A stretch of DNA of 64,000 bases from Sapientia aquatica (lineage in GTDB: Bacteria > Pseudomonadota > Gammaproteobacteria > Burkholderiales > Burkholderiaceae_D). The notes under the pieces were generated by a model that was not told where the DNA came from, ran no database searches, and worked only from the letters and a program-made list of their open reading frames with translations. The DNA lies in contig NZ_SMYL01000002.1 in assembly GCF_004358105.1 (NCBI RefSeq), forward strand, positions 248,001-312,000, in the 5' to 3' direction. Each line of letters opens with the position of its first letter. Positions within the stretch are counted from its first letter, which is position 1. Below are positions 28,201 to 34,198 of the stretch, piece after piece. Position numbers and translations under genes: made by a program.

Positions 28201-28669
28201 TCCGCAAGTCACCGCGGCCGACGAGGCCTTGGGCGCCGTGGCGGAAAATGCTCCGACAACGCAACAACCTGTGCAAGGTTTGCGTCGCCACCACATTGTG
28301 ATGGTGGTGGACGATTCGTTGACGGTGCGTAAAGTGTCACAACGTTTGTTAGTGCGCGAAGGTTACCAAGTGATTTTGGCCAAAGACGGTGTTGACGCCT
28401 TGCAGCAGTTGCAAGCGGTAAAACCAGACGTGATGCTGGTTGATATTGAAATGCCGCGCATGGATGGTTTCGATTTGACTCGTAACGTGCGTAATGACGA
28501 ACGGTTAAAAGATGTACCGATCATCATGATCACTTCGCGAACCGCGGATAAACACCGTAACTACGCACAGGAATTAGGCGTCAATGCGTATTTCGGTAAG
28601 CCGTTCCAAGAAGATGTGTTGTTAGAGGCGATTTCGAGCTATTTGCCGCAATTAAATAGCGTCGAATAA
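22262..28669 (+). CDS. chpA: ChpA hybrid chemotaxis histidine kinase of the Pil-Chp system (2135 aa)
   Basis: A very large CheA-type kinase (PilL/ChpA). A degenerate Hpt-like domain sits at the N-terminus (HQAHGALQMVDVDGV, about residue 70). Clear Hpt domains have phospho-histidines in HTLKGSSRMVGLG (about 756), HSLAGSSATVGFT (about 1147) and HTVKGSARMAGAM (about 1378). They are joined by acidic Ala/Pro/Glu-rich linkers. Next come the dimerisation and ATPase domains (LLRNAIVHGIES about 1696, DDGRGLDLNRI, GRGVGMDVV about 1790), then a CheW-like domain. The C-terminal receiver has MVVDDSLTVRKV and the Asp in LVDIEMPRMDGF (about 2060). It phosphorylates PilG and PilH. Spacing to pilJ contains a weak terminator. 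Confidence 0.93.
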   Translation: MISSGATQNMQTKFDTGPLSWVMAETREALMNAKRALRDAVEQSAESQSTLLKHAKIYLHQAHGALQMVDVDGVALLSENIEILLDRMADGELAITPVTSGAIEQALDAIQEYLDELLVNGVQQPVRLYPCYRNLLAIKGIDRVSPTDLFFPNLSANTTLTLLSSSGAAVDQKPKKASYANIRQRFEKALLPFLKQSDPQLLSTSAKQMQGLIAEVWHAQTNSQARSFWAVMHGFAELVAEHQVFHEQNVKQLFGRINLQIRRLHEGALSIPESLLRDALFFIARGRNLPPNADNVRRAYELDGQVPSNFETQSFGSIEPGALSISKERLTQIKNLWSKIANGEHGLFEKFEQKMKDLAEVGLKLRSPPLSKLLRELTGLTRHVLQGKPSDAFALEMATSLLFIESALDQITHLPSDFAERADILAARLLSLVSGESPDQSAPWLDDMSRQAQQRQTMAALVGEMQSSLRIVEKTLDEYFRSPTEVNDLVQIDPIMHQIAGALAILDQDEANLALSHTQELIREMAGSEQPTDPAIHAKVAQNIGALSFLIEALQTQPETAKNKFSFDKETGIFKSHFLDKPAAPEAAPADELQSHSPAAEIKPVSTEQELADQQKQSANLASSLVEQPHNAAIQAQLLASLEQERSVARLLDDPNASERASQAIEALTQTDFKVAEPQMNNIISAVVAEQAAVAPPALPTHAPMPVGDDAIDAELLEVFLMEAEEVLASVNETIPLSKADPSNQDHLITLRRSFHTLKGSSRMVGLGAFGNAAWSVEQVMNGWLSDARHGTDDLYALLEKASEVLAAWVADFNAMGTSDITGKALIDAADRLKNGGAYSYDAQLEHPPTPVHSAPTQAIAEVAIETPAANEPTHAESSVAVDSASVEAHAETLAATPAELPATPPQAETESTPTAADHAATAEDVLAAYAAVDVVVPSTPAASADHGAAAELDLHAPEINFAQELTESSNVLHFPESHAVVESAEELANEVTESLLPDIDFGSPAEAIEAVEPAPALIPELVHIESDEIAVAPTAEQDVIELTELEIEPTEVVEEEATAVQAEAIEDAPSAPAAPVQEAQIIEFPSSFTTYEDNVKKIGNIEIGVPLYNIYLAETDEIVRFLSQDFSEWRHEAHRPVTTHSVHAAHSLAGSSATVGFTALQEVAHALEMVLQRVERYPVTLLPGEFDTLDNCVGCVKEMLHRFALAEMPPHKPEQILVLEQLLGMLTDRAQPPEIDAAALDKAKDEFNGLFNETEEDQLVLASALPVIEEPLVAAPEIIAAEPVIAEPLIVEPAVIEPEIVVQAAAPSVEVAPILSLDETRLTDVAALPKDDLDADLLPVFLEEGSDLFPQIGQTLRAWQDAPNDQEHVQALLRLLHTVKGSARMAGAMALGQHTHDMESQIEHLMHAGAPSAAALDHLLAHHDVASTMFEQLRNPQAVVAPAVQADDAAALNDELLPSTSDSPARTGLVELAQLVPLNAPSTGAASANLPANKAAAPLANALTNQALVRVRADILDRLVNQAGEVSISRSRLENEVTTLRSSLQELTENVGRLRDQLREVEIQAETQISSRMALSGEREFDPLEFDRFTRLQELTRMMAESVNDVSTVQTNISKTVEGATNDLVSQARLTRELQQDLMRVRMVPFASISERLYRITRQASKELDKRVNLDIRGTSVEIDRSVLERMAGPFEHLLRNAIVHGIESRQQRQELGKNEIGEILVQIRQEGNEVVINFNDDGRGLDLNRIREKARDSGLLAIGDEVTDSEAVNLIFESGFSTASEVTELAGRGVGMDVVRSEATALGGRVSVDSTPNVGSKFTIHLPLTLAVTQVVLVRSGGKIFAVPSVLVEQVQQLKAQMLAAAYNDGAIMWQGQRVAMHYLSTVLGDYTALPDAQQYTPIIVMRSGNDRVALHVDQVIGNREVVVKNIGPQLARMVGISGATVLGSGDIVLILNPLPLAQKMEHDMLRAPRLLQENSETPQVTAADEALGAVAENAPTTQQPVQGLRRHHIVMVVDDSLTVRKVSQRLLVREGYQVILAKDGVDALQQLQAVKPDVMLVDIEMPRMDGFDLTRNVRNDERLKDVPIIMITSRTADKHRNYAQELGVNAYFGKPFQEDVLLEAISSYLPQLNSVE

Positions 28670-28689
28670 GACGACATGCTCTTAACAAG

Positions 28690-28717
28690 AAGGCGCTCCT
28701 TGTGGGCGCCTTTTTTA
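28690..28717 (+). terminator. Intrinsic terminator of the pil-chp operon
   Basis: AAGGCGC and GGCGCCTT form a GC-rich stem around a short loop, and a run of T follows. Confidence 0.88.
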
Positions 28718-28863
28718 TTGGGCGAAAATCATATCTAAAAATTATGTTTTTCAGTCCGCCAAGTCATTCTCATGCACCAAAAGCAAAATTCCCCGCTCAA
28801 TCTTTGGGCAATAAATCATTGTGGTGTAACATGCTGCCTTGGCTTTTTGAACTGGAGATTGTT

Positions 28864-30057
28864 ATGTTTCACCATGTAGAACCGTATGCTGGCGACCCGA
28901 TTTTGTCCTTGAATGAAGCGTTTGGCAAAGATCCACGCACCGATAAAATCAACTTATCTATCGGTATTTATTTTGACGACGACGCCAAAATCCCGATGCT
29001 GCCTTCAGTACGTGCCGCAGAATTAAAAGTCGTCGCCGAAGCGGGCGCGCGCCCTTATTTACCGATGGAAGGCGCAGCCAATTTTCGTACCGCTGTCCAG
29101 CATTTATTGTTCGGCGCCGAACACGCCGCGCTTAAAGCCGGTCGCGTAGTAACGATTCAAACTGTCGGTTCAAGTGGTGGTTTAAAGGTTGGCGCTGATT
29201 TTATAAAGCGTTATTTTCCGAATACAACCATTTTGGTCAGCGACCCAACTTGGGACAATCATCGTGCTGTATTCGAAGGTTCTGGCTTAACCGTACAAAC
29301 CTATCCTTACTACGATGCAGCCACCGGCGGCTTGCGTTTTGACGCAATGTTGCAAGCCTTGTCTAAGGCCGAAAAACACAGTGTCGTTCTGTTGCATGCT
29401 TGCTGTCACAATCCAACTGGCGTTGATTTGACCGACGCGCAATGGCAGCAACTGCTACCGGTTTTGCAAGAACGTGAATTAATTCCTTTCCTCGATTTGG
29501 CCTACCAAGGTTATGGTGCAAGCATTGCCGAAGATGCGTTTGCGGTGCGCCTGTTTGCGGATTCGGGCATCAGCTTCTTGGTCGCTAATTCGTTTTCCAA
29601 GAGCATGAGTTTATACGGCGAGCGCTGCGGTGCTTTGACTATTGTGTGTCCTGACGCAGGGCAAGCAGTCAATGTGTTGGGTCAATTAAAAGCCAATGTG
29701 CGTCGTAACTATTCCAACCCGCCTATGCATGGTGGACAGTTGGTTGCGCGCGTATTGACCGATCCAGAATTGCGCGCCATGTGGGAAGCGGAAGTGGTAG
29801 CGATGCGCGATCGGATTCAATTAATGCGTAAAAAATTGTTTGATGTATTAAGCGCTAAATTGCCAGGTCGCGATGTCAGTTACTTCTTAACCCAACGCGG
29901 TATGTTTAGCTACACAGGCTTAAGCCCTGAGCAATGCGATCGTTTGAAGGAAGAATTTGGCGTGTATATTTTGCGTTCGGGGCGCATGTGCGTCGCTGGT
30001 TTGAACAGCCGCAACGTCGAAGCAACAGCCAATGCGATGGCGGCGGTATTAGCCTAA
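28864..30057 (+). CDS. tyrB: Aromatic amino acid aminotransferase (class I)
   Basis: A 397-residue fold-type I PLP enzyme of the aspartate/aromatic aminotransferase Ib group. It starts MFHHVEPYAGDPILSLNEAF and has DKINLSIGIYFDD near residue 35. The Asn and Asp PLP contacts lie in HACCHNPTGVDLT and PFLDLAYQGYG. The Schiff-base Lys is in SNSFSKSMSLYGERCGAL (about residue 246), and the terminal substrate-binding Arg is near LRSGRMCVAGLN. TyrB makes phenylalanine, tyrosine, aspartate or leucine from their 2-oxo acids. I chose 28864, with CTGGAG upstream; the frame is open to 28702 but without a domain there. Confidence 0.9.
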   Translation: MFHHVEPYAGDPILSLNEAFGKDPRTDKINLSIGIYFDDDAKIPMLPSVRAAELKVVAEAGARPYLPMEGAANFRTAVQHLLFGAEHAALKAGRVVTIQTVGSSGGLKVGADFIKRYFPNTTILVSDPTWDNHRAVFEGSGLTVQTYPYYDAATGGLRFDAMLQALSKAEKHSVVLLHACCHNPTGVDLTDAQWQQLLPVLQERELIPFLDLAYQGYGASIAEDAFAVRLFADSGISFLVANSFSKSMSLYGERCGALTIVCPDAGQAVNVLGQLKANVRRNYSNPPMHGGQLVARVLTDPELRAMWEAEVVAMRDRIQLMRKKLFDVLSAKLPGRDVSYFLTQRGMFSYTGLSPEQCDRLKEEFGVYILRSGRMCVAGLNSRNVEATANAMAAVLA

Positions 30058-30079
30058 ATCGGCTGATTTGCTTGCATTA

Positions 30080-30120
30080 AAAAAGGGTGACATTGAACTT
30101 CAATGCCACCCTTTTTTTTA
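30080..30120. terminator. Bidirectional intrinsic terminator after tyrB
   Basis: AAAAAGGGTG..CATTG pairs with CAATG..CACCCTTTTT with one mismatch on each side. It has A and T runs at both ends and serves both tyrB and the convergent minus-strand gene. Confidence 0.88.
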
Positions 30121-30136
30121 TTCAGATTAATTCTAC

Positions 30137-30688
30137 TTAGTGATCAAAACACAGCTTGATCGCTTCGGCAAAAGCATCCTCAGCCGACATACCTTTTTCC
30201 ATCATGCGAGTAATTTCTTCCGAATGTTCACGGATGTCGGACGGCAATGTGGCGCGGTGAGTTTTGTAGTATTCGTACTTTTGAATCGCGATTGCTTCTT
30301 TGGCTTTTGCTAGAGCAGAACCACCACGCGGCGTGGAGGTGCTGCCCACGGTGCCAGCAGCGCGACGTGCGCGGGTTGCCGCGACTTTGACGACGGGTGA
30401 GTTGATCTTGGCTAATAAATCTTGCACTTGCTCGAGCGAATAAATTGGCGAAAAAGTCGTGCCGAGGAATTCGTTATCATCTGGTTGAATCAGCAAGTTG
30501 CTGCTGTCGAACGCCATTTTTTTACCGGACTCATTAATGACTTGGTAATTGGGTCCTTCAACAGTGCCATTTTTAGAGAATTGGGCGCTTGCGCCGTAAG
30601 CCTGCATTTTTTCGATTACGTTTTTTAGGTAATCAGCAGTGAGGTTTTTTACATCGCCATTCCAGCGCTTGGATCGTTTGGTATTCAA
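30137..30688 (-). CDS. Conserved-looking hypothetical protein, basic linker and helical C-terminus
   Basis: I do not recognise this 183-residue protein. It has no signal peptide or membrane helix. The N-terminal third includes KRSKRWNGDVKNLTADYLKN and a central segment with VEGPNYQVINESGKKMAFDSSNLLI. A basic Ala/Arg-rich linker (VAATRARRAAGT) follows at about residues 100-130. A charged helical C-terminus with MEKGMSAEDAFAEAIKLCF closes it. The start is TTG at 30688, with GGAAG upstream; an in-frame stop lies just before, so the end is well bounded. The basic linker suggests nucleic-acid contact, but no DNA-binding fold is evident. It is convergent with tyrB and apparently monocistronic. Confidence 0.65.
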   Translation of the reverse strand: MNTKRSKRWNGDVKNLTADYLKNVIEKMQAYGASAQFSKNGTVEGPNYQVINESGKKMAFDSSNLLIQPDDNEFLGTTFSPIYSLEQVQDLLAKINSPVVKVAATRARRAAGTVGSTSTPRGGSALAKAKEAIAIQKYEYYKTHRATLPSDIREHSEEITRMMEKGMSAEDAFAEAIKLCFDH

Positions 30689-30948
30689 AATGCGTTACTT
30701 CCAAAAAAAGTGAAAAAATTAGCGCTAACTTATGGTTGGCGCAGTCATTCTTAATTCAGCCCTCTATTATCCTATGGGGACTCTTGATTCGGTGGGATGG
30801 GTTCAAAATATATTTGCGGGGGGCGGCGGTTTTGGGTAATAAGATGTTTTGCCTGCAACTTAGTTGTTTTACTGATCAGTGAAACGTGGCAAAACGGAAC
30901 AAACTAGGATGAAATTTTGCGCCCAAGTAATGGTTTTATTAACGTCTG

Positions 30949-31701
30949 TTAATGCGCAGTCGAATTATTAAATAAGGGTTTCAGCCGTTCATAACCAGAA
31001 CGGCTGATCGGCAATTGTTTGCCGCCATTTAAAATTGCCAGCACGCTATCTTTCGTTACCCGTTCAATCCGATTTAATTGCGCCAAATTGATGACATAGG
31101 AGCGATGAATGCGGATGAATTTTTGCGGATCTAATTGGGTTTCAATATCGCTCAACGCTTGCGTTTTCAAGATCGATTTGCCTTCGCTATGAATCATGAT
31201 GTAATCGTCTTGCGCTTCGATGTAATCAATTTTGTCGATCGCAATAAAATGCATTTGGCCGCGATCACGAATCGCAATTCTATCGATTTGTTGATGCCGA
31301 ATCAGCTGGTCGATGTTGCTGCTTTGCGCGCTGGTTGGTTGCTGCCCCAAGCTTAGCAAGTGACGCGCTTGGTTTAACGCCGCATCGAAACGCTCTTGCG
31401 AAAACGGTTTGAGCAAATAATCGACCGCGTGTAATTCAAAGGCTTTTAAGGCGTATTCGTCGTAGGCGGTGGTAAAGATCACACCGCTCTTGCGACCCGT
31501 CACATCCAACACTTCTAGCCCTGACATTTTGGGCATGTGAATATCCAAGAAAATTAAATCTGGGTTGAGCTCAGCAATGGCAGTCACGGCTTGCAGGCCA
31601 TTTTCGCATTCGCCAATGATGTTGATGTCGGCATGATGGGATAAGTATTCGCGCGTTAAGCGACGTGCCAACAATTCATCGTCAATTATGATGACGTTCA
31701 T
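30949..31701 (-). CDS. LytTR-family response regulator (AlgR/LytR type)
   Basis: A 250-residue two-domain regulator. The receiver (residues 1-120) has VIIDDELLARRL, the phospho-Asp in LIFLDIHMPKMSG (about 54), Thr in FTTAYDEYALKAFELHAVDYLLKPF and the conserved Lys. A LytTR DNA-binding domain follows (IDYIEAQDDYIMIHSEGKS, IRIHRSYVINLAQL, LPISRSGYERLKPL). LytTR proteins bind paired direct repeats about 21 bp apart. Its start overlaps the stop of the upstream kinase gene by 4 bases (ATGA), showing translational coupling. It likely autoregulates the operon through the repeats at 34035-34068. Confidence 0.92.
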   Translation of the reverse strand: MNVIIIDDELLARRLTREYLSHHADINIIGECENGLQAVTAIAELNPDLIFLDIHMPKMSGLEVLDVTGRKSGVIFTTAYDEYALKAFELHAVDYLLKPFSQERFDAALNQARHLLSLGQQPTSAQSSNIDQLIRHQQIDRIAIRDRGQMHFIAIDKIDYIEAQDDYIMIHSEGKSILKTQALSDIETQLDPQKFIRIHRSYVINLAQLNRIERVTKDSVLAILNGGKQLPISRSGYERLKPLFNNSTAH

Positions 31702-32774
31702 GATGTAGCCTCAAGAGGTTGCGCTTCATAGTGCAAGGGAAGCGTGATTTCGACGACGAAATCACTACTTGTTTTATCCCAGCGTATGCGCGCCTGGTTA
31801 GCGTAAATATTGATTAAGCGTTGCTTGATGTTAGTCAGGCCCAAACCATTACCGATGGCATTGCTCGGGGTGTGTTCACAGGGATTGCGAATGGCGATGT
31901 GCAGCCATTTATCGCGCGTAAAGACATCGACTTTAATCACGCCACCATCGGATAGATCGCGAATTCCATGCTTTATGGCGTTTTCAATTAATGGTTGTAA
32001 CAGCATGGGCGGAATCAGTGCAGTTTGCGCTATTTCCTCAATAGAAAACTCGTGCTGTAACTTACTGCCAAAGCGTGTTTTTTCCACTTCTAAAAAGCTC
32101 GTGCATAACGCGACTTCCTGATTCAGTGGAATAGTTTCTTGGGTCGATAAGGCTAAGCTTTGACGAAAGAACTGCGCGAGAGAAATCGTCATCGCACGCG
32201 CCGCCGCGCCATCAATAGTCGTTAATGCGCTGATCGAATTAAGGCTATTAAATAGAAAATGCGGATTGATTTGTGCGCGTAGCATCTGCAACTCCGCTTC
32301 GCGAGCCACAATGCTCGATATGGCGGCGTTAAGTTCAGCCTTACGCACGTTATCGCCCGCAATTAACACGTCATGCAACAGAAGCGAAATTAAGTAACAG
32401 CAAAATCCCGCTGAAAACAATAATGTATTGGTGTGCTCAGAGAGCTGAATCGACCACCAACCCATGGTTGAGGCCAGACTGCTCCAGCCCAAACACAGCG
32501 CTAACCAAATACCGCCGGCAAAAACAGAGGCAAGGATAAACACAATGATGGTGGGAATCACGCGCCGCTTATTGATCGGTAACGCTCTGCAAACATAAAA
32601 CGCCGAACACGCGATAAATCCAAAAACCACCACCACAGGTAAGGAAAACTGCAGGGCAGTTTCCCAGACCGCCAAATTTGCGAGCACCATAAATTTTGCA
32701 GTTAACACTCCAAGCAACAGCCAGACGAGAATGGTGCTTGCTAGTTTTCTTTTATCCGAAATCAGTGGGTGCAT
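31698..32774 (-). CDS. LytS-type sensor histidine kinase (His_kinase family)
   Basis: A 358-residue membrane kinase with about four N-terminal helices (residues 12-145) and no large periplasmic domain. A His_kinase phospho-acceptor motif follows in QINPHFLFNSLNSISAL (about residue 170), then a GHKL ATPase with PPMLLQPLIENAIKHGI (N box, about 262) and GNGLGLTNIKQRL (G box). It phosphorylates the downstream LytTR regulator. The sensor part probably detects membrane state, which fits the two LiaF/LiaI-like genes that precede it. The start ATG at 32774 has a weak ribosome-binding site and is 44 bases after the previous gene. Confidence 0.9.
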   Translation of the reverse strand: MHPLISDKRKLASTILVWLLLGVLTAKFMVLANLAVWETALQFSLPVVVVFGFIACSAFYVCRALPINKRRVIPTIIVFILASVFAGGIWLALCLGWSSLASTMGWWSIQLSEHTNTLLFSAGFCCYLISLLLHDVLIAGDNVRKAELNAAISSIVAREAELQMLRAQINPHFLFNSLNSISALTTIDGAAARAMTISLAQFFRQSLALSTQETIPLNQEVALCTSFLEVEKTRFGSKLQHEFSIEEIAQTALIPPMLLQPLIENAIKHGIRDLSDGGVIKVDVFTRDKWLHIAIRNPCEHTPSNAIGNGLGLTNIKQRLINIYANQARIRWDKTSSDFVVEITLPLHYEAQPLEATS

Positions 32775-32818
32775 GGGTTAGCGCAGTCAGTGAACTAGAT
32801 CGATTAGTGAAAGGGAGC

Positions 32819-33568
32819 TTAGTTTTTAATTTCTACGCTACCCATAATTGCTGCACCGGTCACCACTAAACGCTTAGTCGAGTTTAGTGGCGGCACGCTT
32901 TCGTCTTGCATTCCCCCCATGATGGGAACCCCGTTGATGACAACGAACCAATCATTAGGAATCAAAATTTCAATCGAGCCAAAAACTGTCGTAGCGTTAA
33001 TTACCACTTCGTTTTCAAATGAGGCTGTGCGTAAATCGAGTTCGATACTGCCCATGATGGCGGTGAGTTCACCGCCTTGAAAACGAACAGAAGAGTGACT
33101 TGATTTCGTTGAGCTCATCAACGCCGTAATATCCACGAAATCCGACGTGCTCGTTGCCGCGTTGCTATTACCTAACACATCGTTGGCGTAGTTTGGACTG
33201 TTGTTATCGATAACGGCATTTTGATTGATGCCCTTAAAAATATAAGCAACTCCTGCGCCAATGAGAAATACTGGCCACCATTCGCGCCAGTGGAAGACGA
33301 TCAATCCCATATTTTGTAAGGTCAGTAGAGAACCTACGGTGAGGAAAACACTACCAACAAAGAAACCCGATCCATGGCGCGACTGAGTAATTTTTAGTAT
33401 CCCAAGACAGATGAAAATGACGGGCCAAAACGTCAAAATTTGGCCGGTGTCAAATAAACCTAAATTCTGAATTAGGGACAATACGCCCACGATGACGATA
33501 AACGCACCGATGATGAGTCGGTTTTGCGGGCCGTTGTTGCAGTTATTGAATCGACGATTTTTTCTCAT
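32819..33568 (-). CDS. LiaF-like membrane protein (DUF5668 helices plus LiaF C-terminal domain)
   Basis: A 249-residue protein. After a basic start it has about four membrane helices arranged as LiaI/LiaF-like pairs (IIGAFIVIVGVLSLIQNLGLF; FWPVIFICLGILKI; GGSVFL-type helix; WWPVFLIGAGVAYI). Its C-terminal soluble beta-rich domain has repeated 'imGsieidlr' motifs (GELTAIMGSIELDLR, VFGSIEILIPNDW, VTGAAIMGSVEIKN). This matches the cell-wall-active-antibiotic-response (LiaF) C-terminal fold. In Firmicutes, LiaF restrains the LiaRS system. Here it precedes a LytS/LytTR pair, so a similar sensor-damping role is plausible. Its ATG overlaps the previous stop (ATGA). Confidence 0.85.
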   Translation of the reverse strand: MRKNRRFNNCNNGPQNRLIIGAFIVIVGVLSLIQNLGLFDTGQILTFWPVIFICLGILKITQSRHGSGFFVGSVFLTVGSLLTLQNMGLIVFHWREWWPVFLIGAGVAYIFKGINQNAVIDNNSPNYANDVLGNSNAATSTSDFVDITALMSSTKSSHSSVRFQGGELTAIMGSIELDLRTASFENEVVINATTVFGSIEILIPNDWFVVINGVPIMGGMQDESVPPLNSTKRLVVTGAAIMGSVEIKN

Positions 33569-33969
33569 GATGCACTTCCCTTGGTATCGCTGTCCTTAAT
33601 TAATGCAGAACTAATTTTGCACAAGCCAAAAATGATCAAAATAATCGGCCAACTAACTTGAAATGTCCAGCCCCAGAGATGTTCCAAGCAAGCGAAAACC
33701 CAAAAGCTAGCAGCTATTTCGAACAGCCCATTGAGTTTGCGATAGTTTGATTCCGAAAAAACGATTTTTTCGAAGCCAAATAGCGCAAATACCAAAGGCC
33801 AATAATGCGCCATCGCTTGGGATTCGATATAGCCCAAGCGCTCAAATAAAAAAACCAATCCTACGCCGGTTAGGGCAATCCCAATGGTGATGCGTTGGCG
33901 GGATTTGGTCAGTGGTGATTCATCGGAACACAGCATGGAAGACTTAGACAGTTGAGTTTCGGTATTCAT
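33565..33969 (-). CDS. LiaI-like / DUF5668 small membrane protein
   Basis: A 134-residue membrane protein and first gene of the operon. A polar N-terminus of about 28 residues is followed by about four hydrophobic helices (ITIGIALTGVGLVFLFERLG, YWPLVFALFGFEKIV, ASFWVFACLEHLWGW, WPIILIIFGLCKI). The repeated 'hyWPlvfilfGl.ki' pattern is that of LiaI/LiaF transmembrane units. No enzymatic motif is present. It probably works with the adjacent LiaF-like protein in sensing or protecting the membrane. A GGAGT ribosome-binding site lies before the start. Confidence 0.75.
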   Translation of the reverse strand: MNTETQLSKSSMLCSDESPLTKSRQRITIGIALTGVGLVFLFERLGYIESQAMAHYWPLVFALFGFEKIVFSESNYRKLNGLFEIAASFWVFACLEHLWGWTFQVSWPIILIIFGLCKISSALIKDSDTKGSAS

Positions 33970-34020
33970 GTTTTACTCCTATCAGTGAAAGTGAGATCAC
34001 AATATCTGCGCCGAAATAGC

Positions 34021-34080
34021 TTGTCATGCCAAATTCGGCCAATGACGGTGCTAAGTCGGTAAATGACGAATCCATGACAA
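34021..34080. promoter_or_regulatory. Candidate LytTR operator: 21-bp-spaced direct repeats inside an 8-bp inverted repeat
   Basis: TCGGNNAATGACG occurs at 34035-34047 and again at 34056-34068, exactly 21 bp apart. TTGTCATG at 34021-34028 and CATGACAA at 34073-34080 enclose them. Pairs of direct repeats two helical turns apart are the usual LytTR site. The operon transcribed leftward from 33969 encodes a LytTR protein, so autoregulation is likely. The divergent TonB-type gene could also be controlled. Confidence 0.6.
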
Positions 34081-34198
34081 AAGATAAAAAAATTTCAGTC
34101 AGCAACAACGTCGCACACACTTCGGGCTGAGCGCCTATGCGATAATTCCCGACTCCTTCTCGTCCCTATCGAGGTAAATTGATTGTGTTGGTCCAACA

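Noticed and set aside
28702-28863. Upstream extension of the aminotransferase gene
   Set aside because: It would start inside the pil-chp terminator; a good ribosome-binding site and the family's N-terminus lie at 28864.
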